A DNA stretch of 64,000 nucleotides from Halalkalibacter suaedae (GTDB taxonomy: Bacteria; Bacillota; Bacilli; Bacillales; Bacillaceae_D), in NCBI RefSeq assembly GCF_017939705.1, contig NZ_JAGKSQ010000001.1, positions 558,001 through 622,000 of the forward strand. The letters run 5' to 3'. The notes under the pieces were generated by a model. It was given only the letters and a program-made list of their open reading frames with translations, was not told where the DNA came from and did no database searches. Positions 1 through 7,482 of this stretch are shown here, piece after piece (within the stretch, counting starts at the first letter, position 1; each line of letters begins with the position of its first letter). The position numbers were made by a program, and so were the translations under genes.

Positions 1-1057
1 GTAGCTCACCAGCTGTTTCGAAGTACGTTAAGCTGCTTTCAGCGTTTGTAACAAATAGTGCTAAATCTGTTGCCCAGAATTTCTCATCACTATATTCTGA
101 AACTAACCAACCTTTTACACCTGAGAATGAATTTAATGGCTCACCATTCATTGTCGGTAATGTCGCAACTGCTAGCTTATCACCAAGAGCTGCTTGATAA
201 TCTGGAATACTCCAAGGACCTGTTACAACTGCTCCAACTTTTCCATCTTGGAACAATCCGTTCATAACGTCACCAGTAATTCCGTTTGGTACATATCCTT
301 CAGTGAACCATGATTGAATTAATTCTGCCCCTTTAACCGTTTCCTCCGTAGCCAAACCGATATCATCGGATTGAAGAGCACCATCAGCGTCTGTACCAAA
401 CACATAACCACCTTCAGCAGTTAGGAAAGGATAAGTGAAGTAGAAATTTGTTGCTTCCATTAAGAAGCCATACTCATCTTGACCAGCATTTGTTAAGTTA
501 GCTGCGATTTCCATTAACTCTTCCATTGTTTCTGGAGCTTCTGGAACTAAATCAGTATTATAGAAAAGACCGTAAGTTTCAATAACTGCCGGAACACCAT
601 ATAATCCACCTTCATACGAGAACGCATCAAGTGTACCTTCTGGATATCCTTGTAGCTGTTCTTCTGTTAGCTCAAGCTCTGCAGCTAACCCTTGTAAGTA
701 CACATCACCTAAACGATCATGTGGTTGGAAGAAAATATCCGGACCACTACCAGATGGACCATCTAATGATAATGCTTCTGTTTGATCTAACATTGAGAAA
801 GGAACTAGCTCAACTTCAATTCCAGTTTCTTCTGTGTATTTTGCAGTAATAGCCTCATACGCATCAATCTGAGACTCTTCATCATTTACCCACATTGTTA
901 ATTGTTCTGGCTTCGCAGGCTCTTCGCCTTCAGCAACCGGTTCTGCTGCATTTTCTTCTGGTGCTACTTCCTCATCACGCTGCGGTCCACATGCAGCAAG
1001 CATCAAAGCAAGTGTGATGAATAAAACTAAAGTTAATAACGCTTTCTTTTTAAACAT
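1..1057 (-). CDS. malE: Maltose/maltodextrin ABC transporter substrate-binding lipoprotein (3' end outside window)
   Basis: Reading leftwards from an ATG at 1057 preceded by GGGGGCGT, the frame stays open to base 1, so at least 352 residues are present and the C-terminus is missing. The N-terminus has a lysine-rich start, a hydrophobic stretch and a lipobox ending LAAC at about Cys23, followed by an acidic linker, as in Gram-positive lipoproteins held on the outer membrane face. The body reads like family-1 solute-binding proteins of the MalE group (GPDIFFQPHDRLGD, FNTDLVPEAP-like and GPWSIPDY segments). It should deliver maltodextrins to a MalFG-type permease, presumably encoded further left. 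It diverges from a neopullulanase, which supports maltodextrin as the substrate. The exact sugar is inferred. Confidence 0.88.
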   Translation of the reverse strand, partial: MFKKKALLTLVLFITLALMLAACGPQRDEEVAPEENAAEPVAEGEEPAKPEQLTMWVNDEESQIDAYEAITAKYTEETGIEVELVPFSMLDQTEALSLDGPSGSGPDIFFQPHDRLGDVYLQGLAAELELTEEQLQGYPEGTLDAFSYEGGLYGVPAVIETYGLFYNTDLVPEAPETMEELMEIAANLTNAGQDEYGFLMEATNFYFTYPFLTAEGGYVFGTDADGALQSDDIGLATEETVKGAELIQSWFTEGYVPNGITGDVMNGLFQDGKVGAVVTGPWSIPDYQAALGDKLAVATLPTMNGEPLNSFSGVKGWLVSEYSDEKFWATDLALFVTNAESSLTYFETAGEL

Positions 1058-1173
1058 TCTGTACGCCCCCTAAAATTTATAATTTTTTACTAATTACTGG
1101 TGATTAAGCTTAGGTTTTCCCTTTTTTTCACCTCCATACCACATTTTAGAAATGAGCTATTTAGCGAAAAGTG

Positions 1174-1363
1174 GGCAACCGTTTGCATGAATCGTTTTAA
1201 AAAAATGCCCCGCTCGCTCATTTGCTGTGAAAACGGTTGCACTTGATTAATTTCATTATACTTGCCCATATCTCTGTTGACAATACCTTTTTTAAAAAAA
1301 GTTTGTTTTTTTATTTCATTTCCTTTTTAACTAGTATTTCGTCAATTTGTGCAAACGCTTGAC
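1174..1363. promoter_or_regulatory. Three LacI/CcpA-type operator sites between malE and the neopullulanase gene
   Basis: Three related palindromic 14-mers occur: GGCAACCGTTTGCA (1174-1187), TGAAAACGGTTGCA (1228-1241) and TGCAAACGCTTGAC (1350-1363). The second fits the cre consensus TGWAANCGNTNWCA at all but one position; the first and third look more like MalR/LacI-family operators with the central CG. The first two centres are 54 bp apart, close to five helical turns, which would suit cooperative binding. Control of divergent maltodextrin genes by such repressors is typical. Which protein binds is inferred. Confidence 0.6.
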
Positions 1364-1430
1364 ACTGTGTTTCATGGTTTAGTATCTTTGTCTTAATGTA
1401 ACTACTAATGCTTTAAAATCCAAATTAAAT

Positions 1431-1567
1431 AGAGGCTAGGACAGTGTTTGAAATAAATGAAAACCCCAACAACTTTGGTTAGCGTAAGGAGGCCGCTCCT
1501 GAAATATACTTCGCTAATTAATTGTTCTCTGCGGAATTTCAGTCAGGCACTTTATGTCCTCGCCTCT
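1431..1567. repeat. Nested inverted-repeat (fold-back) element upstream of the neopullulanase gene
   Basis: Outer arms AGAGGCTAGGACA (1431-1443) and TGTCCTCGCCTCT (1555-1567) pair at 12 of 13 positions. Inside are further paired arms: CTGAAAT (from 1499) with ATTTCAG (to 1542), TTAGCG (1479-1484) with CGCTAA (1512-1517), and GGAG/CTCC around 1488-1499. The 137-bp unit contains no convincing gene and ends 24 bp before the ribosome binding site of the downstream gene. It could be a miniature fold-back element or a structured mRNA leader; the sequence alone does not decide. Confidence 0.55.
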
Positions 1568-1605
1568 TTATTTGTAGCATACTATTCTCAAAGGAGTGTT
1601 GCACA

Positions 1606-3366
1606 ATGTTAAAAGAAGCCATGTATCACAGGCCTAAAAATGAATTTGCGTATGCAATTGATGAACAGACTCTACATATTAGAGTAAAGACGAAAAGGAA
1701 TGATGTTGAACAAGCCCATTTGATTTATGGGGATCCTTATGATTACAACCTTGAGGAAAAGTGCTGGATTTCTCAAAAAAAAGAAATGACCTTTAATGGA
1801 AGTGACGGCCTACATGATTACTGGCTTGTGGCGGTCACGCCTGAGCATCGCCGGCTTCGTTATGGCTTTCAATTGATAAGTGGAAATGAAACACTCTTCT
1901 ACACAGAAAAGGGCTTTTATGAAAAAGAACCGAATGACGCTGGCTTCTTTTTCTGCTTTCCATACTTAAATAAGAAAGATGTTTTCACACCACCACAGTG
2001 GGTGAATGAAACGGTCTGGTATCAAATCTTCCCTGAACGATTTGCAAATGGGGATTCCTCAATCGATCCAGAAGGAACGCTAGCATGGGGAAGTACCGAA
2101 CCAACACCAAAGAATTTCTTTGGCGGTGACTTTCAAGGAGTAATCGATCATTTAGACTACTTAGAAAAGCTTGGCATTACAGGCTTGTATTTCACCCCTA
2201 TCTTCAAAGCATATTCAAATCATAAATACGATACGATCGATTACATGGAGATCGATCCACAATTCGGTGACAAAGAAACATTTAAAGAACTCGTCAACAA
2301 ATGCCATGAACGAGGGATTCGCGTCATGCTTGATGCTGTCTTTAATCATAGTGGATTCTATTTTCCACAATTCCAAGATGTGATCGAAAAAGGCGAGCAA
2401 TCACAATATAAGGAATGGTTCCATATTCACAGCTTCCCGCTGAAAACAGAAGAACCAGCGAATTACGATACATTCGCCTACGTACCAGCAATGCCAAAGC
2501 TTAACACCGAGCACCCTGACGTGAAGACCTATCTCCTAGATGTCGCACGTTACTGGATCGAGGAATTCGATATTGACGGCTGGCGCCTAGATGTCGCCAA
2601 CGAAGTCGATCATGCTTTCTGGAGAGACTTCCGTGCCACCGTCAAAAAAGCAAAACCAGACGCCTACATCCTAGGTGAAATCTGGCACGACTCAATGCCA
2701 TGGCTCCAAGGCGACCAATTCGACGCTGTTATGAACTACCCATTAACAACAGCGATTACCGAATACTTTGCAAAAGACAATATCAGTGCAACCGAATTTG
2801 TCCAAGCCGTCACGTCTGTCACAAATATGTACCCAGAAACCGTGAACAATGTTCAGTTTAATTTGCTAGGAAGTCACGACACCCCACGAATACTTACATT
2901 AAGTGGTGAGAATAAAGAAAAGGTCAAGCTGCAAATGCTTGTTCAGTTCACAATGGCAGGAACACCTTGTATCTATTACGGTGATGAAATCGCGATGACA
3001 GGTGGACAGGATCCTGGTTGTCGTAAGTGCATGGAATGGGACGAAGAGAAGCAAGATCAGGATATGTTTGCGTTTGTACAGAAGCTGATTTCGTTGCGTA
3101 AGGAGTATAAAGGATTGCGGATGAACGATGGTTTTGGGTTTATTGAAGGCTTTGAGAATGAGGAGGTAATTGGATATAGGAAAAAGGATGAGGCAAACGA
3201 GTACTTGGTTTTGATAAATAGTAGTGAGGACAAGAAGACTGTTGATTTGCCGACGGCGTTTGTTAACAGGAAAGTGGTTGATTTGTGGATAAGTGAGGAA
3301 CGAACTTTAGCTGAAACGATTGATGTTGAGGCTGGTGGGTTTTATTTATTAGCTTTGAATGATTAA
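1606..3366 (+). CDS. Neopullulanase / cyclomaltodextrinase / maltogenic amylase (GH13_20), cytoplasmic
   Basis: The 586-residue protein has the usual length and layout of GH13 subfamily 20: an N-terminal domain (about 1-120), the TIM barrel, and a C-terminal beta domain. Conserved regions are visible as DAVFNHSG, GWRLDVAN, ILGEIWH and LLGSHDT, giving the nucleophile Asp329, acid/base Glu358 and Asp425, within one residue of the classical Geobacillus neopullulanase numbering. MPKLNT is the region-V signature of the neopullulanase group. There is no signal peptide, so it should hydrolyse imported cyclodextrins, pullulan fragments or maltodextrins in the cytoplasm. The ATG at 1606 follows AAAGGAGTG at good spacing; an in-frame extension to 1522 runs into the palindromic element and is unlikely. 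It ends at a bidirectional terminator. Confidence 0.93.
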   Translation: MLKEAMYHRPKNEFAYAIDEQTLHIRVKTKRNDVEQAHLIYGDPYDYNLEEKCWISQKKEMTFNGSDGLHDYWLVAVTPEHRRLRYGFQLISGNETLFYTEKGFYEKEPNDAGFFFCFPYLNKKDVFTPPQWVNETVWYQIFPERFANGDSSIDPEGTLAWGSTEPTPKNFFGGDFQGVIDHLDYLEKLGITGLYFTPIFKAYSNHKYDTIDYMEIDPQFGDKETFKELVNKCHERGIRVMLDAVFNHSGFYFPQFQDVIEKGEQSQYKEWFHIHSFPLKTEEPANYDTFAYVPAMPKLNTEHPDVKTYLLDVARYWIEEFDIDGWRLDVANEVDHAFWRDFRATVKKAKPDAYILGEIWHDSMPWLQGDQFDAVMNYPLTTAITEYFAKDNISATEFVQAVTSVTNMYPETVNNVQFNLLGSHDTPRILTLSGENKEKVKLQMLVQFTMAGTPCIYYGDEIAMTGGQDPGCRKCMEWDEEKQDQDMFAFVQKLISLRKEYKGLRMNDGFGFIEGFENEEVIGYRKKDEANEYLVLINSSEDKKTVDLPTAFVNRKVVDLWISEERTLAETIDVEAGGFYLLALND

Positions 3367-3427
3367 CTTGAGGTAACCAATATATAATTGGACTCTATAT
3401 GGAGCAATAAGTTACGCTCAATACTAT

Positions 3428-3466
3428 AAAGGCCAGTGAAGAAGGAATTCCTTTTCACTGGCCTTT
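3428..3466. terminator. Bidirectional intrinsic terminator between converging genes
   Basis: A perfect 13-bp stem (3428-3440 with 3454-3466, core GGCCAGTGAA) is flanked by A and T runs. The stop codon of the minus-strand Uma2 gene lies inside the right arm. Confidence 0.85.
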
Positions 3467-4039
3467 ATCTATAAATAAACTCCCTACTTCAAATTCAAAA
3501 CCAGGAAGAGTATGAACAGAAATCGTTCCTCCCTTATCAAAATACGTCGGTTTTCCAAAACCATCATCTTCAAGCAAGAAAACCGTAATCAGTTGATCGC
3601 TCGGGTGTACAAGCCAGTATTCTTTCACACCATATTTCTCATATATCTTATGTTTACGGATATAGTCATTGGATGCGGTGGAAGGTGAGACAACTTCAAT
3701 AATAAGATCAGGAGCACCCTTGCAGCCACGATCATCTAACTTGGTTTGGTCGCAGATGATGCTAAGGTCGGGTTGGACAACGGTATAGGTCTCGTCGTCC
3801 CTGTTCGGGTTATGACCAAGTCTAACATCAAATGGAGCAACATAGACATCACATGGGTGATTTTTTAAATAGGAATGGAAAGTAGAGACCAACTCAACAA
3901 CAATTCTCTGGTGCTCTCTAGATGGTGCAGGTGTCATAGCAATAGGAACACCGTCCATGAGCTCGATTGACTCTTCTTCGGGCCAGGTTAAGTAATCCTC
4001 GTATGTATACTTCACAACGTCTTCTTGTCGCTTAGCCAT
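3455..4039 (-). CDS. Uma2-family (DUF820) putative endonuclease
   Basis: This 194-residue protein fits the Uma2 family, which has a PD-(D/E)XK-like restriction-endonuclease fold. The segments YLTWPEEESIELMDGVPI, VQPDLSIICD, GAPDLIIEVVSPST and YEKYGVKEYWLVHPSDQ are characteristic; the Asp of QPDL and the Glu of IIEV with later Lys residues would form the nuclease site. The ATG at 4039 is preceded by AGGAGGCG; a longer frame to 4111 adds a poorly plausible N-terminus. The family is abundant in cyanobacteria and scattered in Bacillales, and its cellular role is not settled. It stands alone, separated from the flagellar operon by a terminator, so no function is suggested by the neighbours. Confidence 0.85.
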   Translation of the reverse strand: MAKRQEDVVKYTYEDYLTWPEEESIELMDGVPIAMTPAPSREHQRIVVELVSTFHSYLKNHPCDVYVAPFDVRLGHNPNRDDETYTVVQPDLSIICDQTKLDDRGCKGAPDLIIEVVSPSTASNDYIRKHKIYEKYGVKEYWLVHPSDQLITVFLLEDDGFGKPTYFDKGGTISVHTLPGFEFEVGSLFIDKGQ

Positions 4040-4090
4040 TTGAACGCCTCCTATTTTCTTGTAGTATAGCATAGGAGGTAACCTAGAATA

Positions 4091-4124
4091 AAAAAAGAAA
4101 AACCAAGTCACTTAAATGACTTGG
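4091..4124 (-). terminator. Terminator of the flaG-fliD-fliS-fliT operon
   Basis: Stem CCAAGTCA/TGACTTGG (4103-4110 with 4117-4124), loop of six, followed on the minus strand by a long T-rich tail down to 4091. Confidence 0.85.
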
Positions 4125-4125
4125 C

Positions 4126-4491
4126 TCATGTACTACGTTTATCAATAAATGCCCCTTCATTCGTTCCTACATCATAAGGGTTATCATATTTACGATTAAT
4201 CTTTTTCTTGTGCTTCATCCGATCAATATCTAATTTCAACTGATTAGTTAGACGAGCTAGACCTTGCTCAATATCACGATTGAGCTTTAGTAAGTGGTTT
4301 CCTACTTGTTTCTCTTCTTCTGTTACAGCCGGGGATTGAATCAATGTGATAAACTGTTCTCTTTCTGCTAGAAGACTTTCAATAGTAGTAAAAGCCACTT
4401 CCCTCTCATCTCCATCCACCTTAGGAAAGCGATTAAGTTGATCTAGCAAACGTTCAGAAACATCAACTAACTGAAGCCAATTACGATCCAT
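4126..4491 (-). CDS. fliT: FliT-like flagellar export chaperone
   Basis: The 121-residue product is small, helical and charged, and has the position and size of FliT, the chaperone of the cap protein FliD in Bacillus. The likely start is the ATG at 4491, inside the end of fliS (overlap 11 bp), which implies translational coupling; a frame reaching back to 4536 would overlap fliS more and has no better ribosome site. A coiled-coil-like central region (EREQFITLIQ to QLKLDIDRMKHKKK) ends in a basic tail. Sequence conservation in this family is low, so the call rests mainly on context. Confidence 0.75.
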   Translation of the reverse strand: MDRNWLQLVDVSERLLDQLNRFPKVDGDEREVAFTTIESLLAEREQFITLIQSPAVTEEEKQVGNHLLKLNRDIEQGLARLTNQLKLDIDRMKHKKKINRKYDNPYDVGTNEGAFIDKRST

Positions 4492-4870
4492 GACGCTTCT
4501 TACGATCGATCTGCAAGGCTTCCTTCCATGTATCACGGAAGTCTTTAACGAGGCCTTCAGCTTCTTTTAGTTTTACTAGGCTATTTTCTGTATTGGCTTC
4601 TGTTAATCTCGTTAAAATGAAATCGTAAAGTGCCATCATGTTTTTTCCTAGGTCTGTATCTGTTTTAAGAGTCACCATTAATTCTCTTATTATATTTTGG
4701 GCTTTGATAAGATTTTCATGTTTCAACTGAACATTATTGTCCTCAATTGCCTTAGATGATAGTGTAATAAATTTTAAACATCCGTTATAAAGCATTAGAG
4801 TTAATTCTCCTGGTGATGAAGTAACGGCTTTATTTTGTTGGTATGCTTGTTGTGGATTACTGATTGCCAT
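4481..4870 (-). CDS. fliS: Flagellin export chaperone FliS
   Basis: The 129-residue protein carries the FliS hallmarks: QAYQQNKAVTSSPGELTLMLYNGCLKFI near the N-terminus, then a four-helix bundle. FliS binds the disordered C-terminus of flagellin in the cytoplasm, prevents its polymerisation and delivers it to the export gate. In Bacillus it also counteracts FliW binding to flagellin, which connects it to the fliW-csrA pair further right in this window. It sits between fliD and fliT in the usual order. Confidence 0.95.
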   Translation of the reverse strand: MAISNPQQAYQQNKAVTSSPGELTLMLYNGCLKFITLSSKAIEDNNVQLKHENLIKAQNIIRELMVTLKTDTDLGKNMMALYDFILTRLTEANTENSLVKLKEAEGLVKDFRDTWKEALQIDRKKRHGS

Positions 4871-4894
4871 AATAGTTGTTCATCTCCTTATTCA

Positions 4895-6484
4895 TTATTG
4901 GCTCATGCCCATACCTAGTTGATTCATTAGTGCACTGCTCTGAGCATTTGCTTGGTTCATAGCCGTTTCCATTCGTGTAAATTGAGCCCAGTATCGGTCT
5001 TCAATTTGAGAGAGTCTTCTTTGAAAATCTGTAATTTGTTTATCTACGTTTGTTAATTCTTTACCTATTGTAAATTGTTGGCTTGTTCGATACTCATTTC
5101 CAGCCTTATCAACAACTTTGTCCATAACCCCTTTTAGTGAGGTTCGAAGCCTTCCGATTATTCCAGTCTCACTCTCAGTTAATGCCTTATTTGTTAGATC
5201 TGTACTTGGTAGATTATTAAATAACTGATGAACAGAATCAGGATCTTCAGCTAAAGCGGCTTTAAGCTTTGTTTCATCTATTTCTAAACGTCCTCCGGCG
5301 CGAAAATTATTGGTCGTTGTAATTCCTATTTGAGTAATTTGATTAAACTGCCCAGTTGTCTGCACAGGAGTATAAATATTATTTCTCATAGTTGTTAAGG
5401 CACTACTTAATGTTTGATCCCTTCGCAGTAAACCACTTTTAGCCTTTTCATCCCAAAGTTCAGCTTCACGTTCAGAAATTTCTTGACGTTGCTCATCTGT
5501 TAAAGGTGGAAAATCACGATAGGTTGGTTCATTTACTTTCGCTTGAATTTCAGCTATAGTTTCATTGTACTTCTCTACAAACGCCTTTATTTTATTGAAG
5601 GCATCATCAGTATTCGAGGTCACTGTTACTTGCTCAAATACCCCATTTGTTGTAGCTTTCACACTAAATGCAATGCCCCCAATAGTAATACTGTTTGATC
5701 TAGATTCCTTTTGTATAGTATCGGTTGGAAAAAGAGGATTTTGAAACTCGACATCCGCATTTTTTCCGCCTACTTCATTTCCTTGATGGATATGTAGGAC
5801 GTTATTTAAAAAACTAGTATCCCCACCAAAAACTACTTGATTCGTATTTGTACCATCCTGCTTATTAAAAGTTCCGGTTTCTTTCCTTTCAATAACTAGC
5901 TTATCAAAAGCAGAGTCATAATATGCACGTACCCCTATGTCCGAGTCATTAATTTGTTTAAGCATATCATTCAAGGATTTAGACGTATCAACAGTAATTT
6001 CTGCTTTTTTTTCTACTCCATTAGCATCATATGTCGAGATAGAAAAAACACTGTTATGATAAGCACTAACATTACCAATCGATGCTCCTTGTGTATCAAG
6101 AGTGGTCGAAGCACTAAACTGCGTTGGAGGAGGATCACCTGCCACTGTAATTTTATTTTGACTAATATTCGTTGTCTTTGTGGCAATACTGTTTACTCTG
6201 AAATTATAAGTACCATTTTCTACACTTGAATTAGCTGTAGCTGTAAACATACTTGTATTTGATGAAGTTGCTTCACGAGTATTTAAATTTGAACGCAATC
6301 GAATACTCGCAGCCGACTCTTCAAGAGCACGCAATTTTAAATTCATCTCTCTATATGAATCTCTTTGCCATTCTAACGTTTGCTTTTTTTGTGAAAAACG
6401 ATCCAAGGGCTGACGTTCAACTTGCATTAATTGCTTAATAATTGATTCAGTATCAATTCCGGATGCAATTCCACCTATTCTCAT
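4895..6484 (-). CDS. fliD: Flagellar filament cap protein FliD (HAP2)
   Basis: The 529-residue protein opens with MRIGGIASGIDTESIIKQLM, the standard FliD N-terminal signature, and ends with a heptad-rich segment (QITDFQRRLSQIEDRYWAQFTRMETAMNQ) matching the C-terminal coiled coil. The middle (about 70-320) is the variable exposed domain. FliD forms the pentameric cap under which flagellin monomers fold. The start at 6484 has a purine-rich AGGAGAGAGAG ribosome site. It is co-transcribed with flaG, fliS and fliT from a sigma-D promoter upstream of flaG. Confidence 0.96.
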   Translation of the reverse strand: MRIGGIASGIDTESIIKQLMQVERQPLDRFSQKKQTLEWQRDSYREMNLKLRALEESAASIRLRSNLNTREATSSNTSMFTATANSSVENGTYNFRVNSIATKTTNISQNKITVAGDPPPTQFSASTTLDTQGASIGNVSAYHNSVFSISTYDANGVEKKAEITVDTSKSLNDMLKQINDSDIGVRAYYDSAFDKLVIERKETGTFNKQDGTNTNQVVFGGDTSFLNNVLHIHQGNEVGGKNADVEFQNPLFPTDTIQKESRSNSITIGGIAFSVKATTNGVFEQVTVTSNTDDAFNKIKAFVEKYNETIAEIQAKVNEPTYRDFPPLTDEQRQEISEREAELWDEKAKSGLLRRDQTLSSALTTMRNNIYTPVQTTGQFNQITQIGITTTNNFRAGGRLEIDETKLKAALAEDPDSVHQLFNNLPSTDLTNKALTESETGIIGRLRTSLKGVMDKVVDKAGNEYRTSQQFTIGKELTNVDKQITDFQRRLSQIEDRYWAQFTRMETAMNQANAQSSALMNQLGMGMSQ

Positions 6485-6500
6485 AAACTCTCTCTCCTTT

Positions 6501-6842
6501 TTAGATCTTTTTATCTATGAATAAACCCAGTGTCTCTTTCATTGCCGCATACATATCCAATAATTTTTTTGGGGGTATCTCTTTAACGACTTCGTTTGTG
6601 TTCTGATCAACAATTGTGACATAATATTCATTTAATTCCTCATGTAGATTGAATTTCAAGTTTGTATTTGTCACTTTCAGAAATTGGTTGAAGGCATCTA
6701 CTTTTTTATCTAGTTCTATTTTAGAGTATGTTTGCGTTTCTTTAAATTGTCTCTCATTTACTATTCCCTCAATACCTTTCCTCTCTTTTTTTTCCAGTAA
6801 AACATCTGAAGATAATTTATAAGCACCTCTTAAAATCTCCAT
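6501..6842 (-). CDS. flaG: FlaG family flagellar protein
   Basis: The 113-residue protein ends with VTIVDQNTNEVVKEIPPKKLLDMYAAM, the core of the FlaG domain (also YvyC). FlaG proteins influence filament length; the mechanism is not settled. The ATG at 6842 has GGGGAG seven bases upstream and begins MEILRGAYK; an ATG further upstream at 6860 lacks a good ribosome site. It is the first gene of the cap operon, 17 bp before fliD. Confidence 0.88.
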   Translation of the reverse strand: MEILRGAYKLSSDVLLEKKERKGIEGIVNERQFKETQTYSKIELDKKVDAFNQFLKVTNTNLKFNLHEELNEYYVTIVDQNTNEVVKEIPPKKLLDMYAAMKETLGLFIDKKI

Positions 6843-6875
6843 GTTATTACTCCCCTTCAATTTTTATTATTAATT

Positions 6876-6902
6876 ATATCGGTTTTTTTAAAATATAATT
6901 TA
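6876..6902 (-). promoter_or_regulatory. Sigma-D promoter of flaG-fliD-fliS-fliT
   Basis: On the minus strand TAAA (6899-6902), exactly 15 bases, then ACCGATAT (6876-6883). This matches the Bacillus sigma-D consensus TAAA-N15-GCCGATAT at 11 of 12 positions. It lies 34 bp before the flaG start. Confidence 0.85.
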
Positions 6903-7095
6903 GTAATTCCATAAAAGTAAACGACAAGTCTTAAAATTCTTTGATTTAAGAGATAATTCTTAAACTAATATCCATCTAAAAGAGCGGAAAAGGTAAGACG
7001 GAAGAAGTGTATATAATAAGAGGATTTAAAGTTGATGAAAGATATTAGTTAATACTAATAAGGTAAAATTCTTTAAATAGATTAATTCGAGGAGA

Positions 7096-7191
7096 ATGGA
7101 GGAGGAAGACTTGAAGTTAAAAGATTTTAACAATAAAAGATCTCATTCGCTTATTATGTATAATTTGAAACCGAGTTTGTATGACTATTAA
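7096..7191 (+). CDS. Possible short peptide gene (31 codons)
   Basis: An ATG at 7096 or, more likely, the in-frame TTG at 7111 follows a very strong GGAGGAGG ribosome-binding sequence. The peptide would be MEEEDLKLKDFNNKRSHSLI then MYNLKPSLYDY, or the 26-residue version from the TTG. It is polar, with no membrane segment and no family I recognise. The only support is the ribosome site, so this may be chance in AT-rich DNA. Confidence 0.25.
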   Translation: MEEEDLKLKDFNNKRSHSLIMYNLKPSLYDY

Positions 7192-7214
7192 TACACACCT
7201 GTCATAGCCGACAA
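7188..7214 (+). promoter_or_regulatory. Weak sigma-D-like promoter pointing into the flaG-fliB gap
   Basis: TTAA (7188-7191), 15 bases, GCCGACAA (7207-7214): 10 of 12 matches to TAAA-N15-GCCGATAA with the same spacing as the confirmed-looking promoters in this window. A transcript from here would meet the hairpin at 7359-7400. Confidence 0.3.
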
Positions 7215-7358
7215 CGTCTCTATATTATATAATTTCACGATCAGAAAAATAACAAATTAAATTAGTTTATATGAATATTTTTTGCGTTTTTTTATTTATT
7301 CCTTAAAATGTTATTACTTTTTAATAATATTAACAAAACACCTTTTTTAAAGTTCTAT

Positions 7359-7400
7359 AAACTAATGGTACAAGAATTCAATGTACCATTAGTTTTATTT
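7359..7400 (+). terminator. Strong intrinsic terminator hairpin
   Basis: Perfect 14-bp stem AAACTAATGGTACA (7359-7372) with its complement at 7382-7395, loop of nine, then TTTTATTT on the plus strand. The T tail favours plus-strand transcripts, though it might also end fliB transcription from the right. Confidence 0.7.
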
Positions 7401-7482
7401 AATGTTCGTCTAGAAATTTATTCAATACACTATTCGAAAAAGGTAAACAAAGTACTTTTATTAGATCTATTAAGTTGTTTTT

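Larger units (their letters stand above)
6903..7482. other. AT-rich intergenic region between flaG and fliB
   Basis: No long gene is present. It holds a possible short ORF on the plus strand, a weak sigma-D-like sequence pointing right and a strong hairpin, each listed separately. Confidence 0.6.

Noticed and set aside
3455-4039. Uma2 gene considered as part of a restriction or toxin-antitoxin system
   Set aside because: No methyltransferase, specificity or antitoxin-like partner gene is adjacent.
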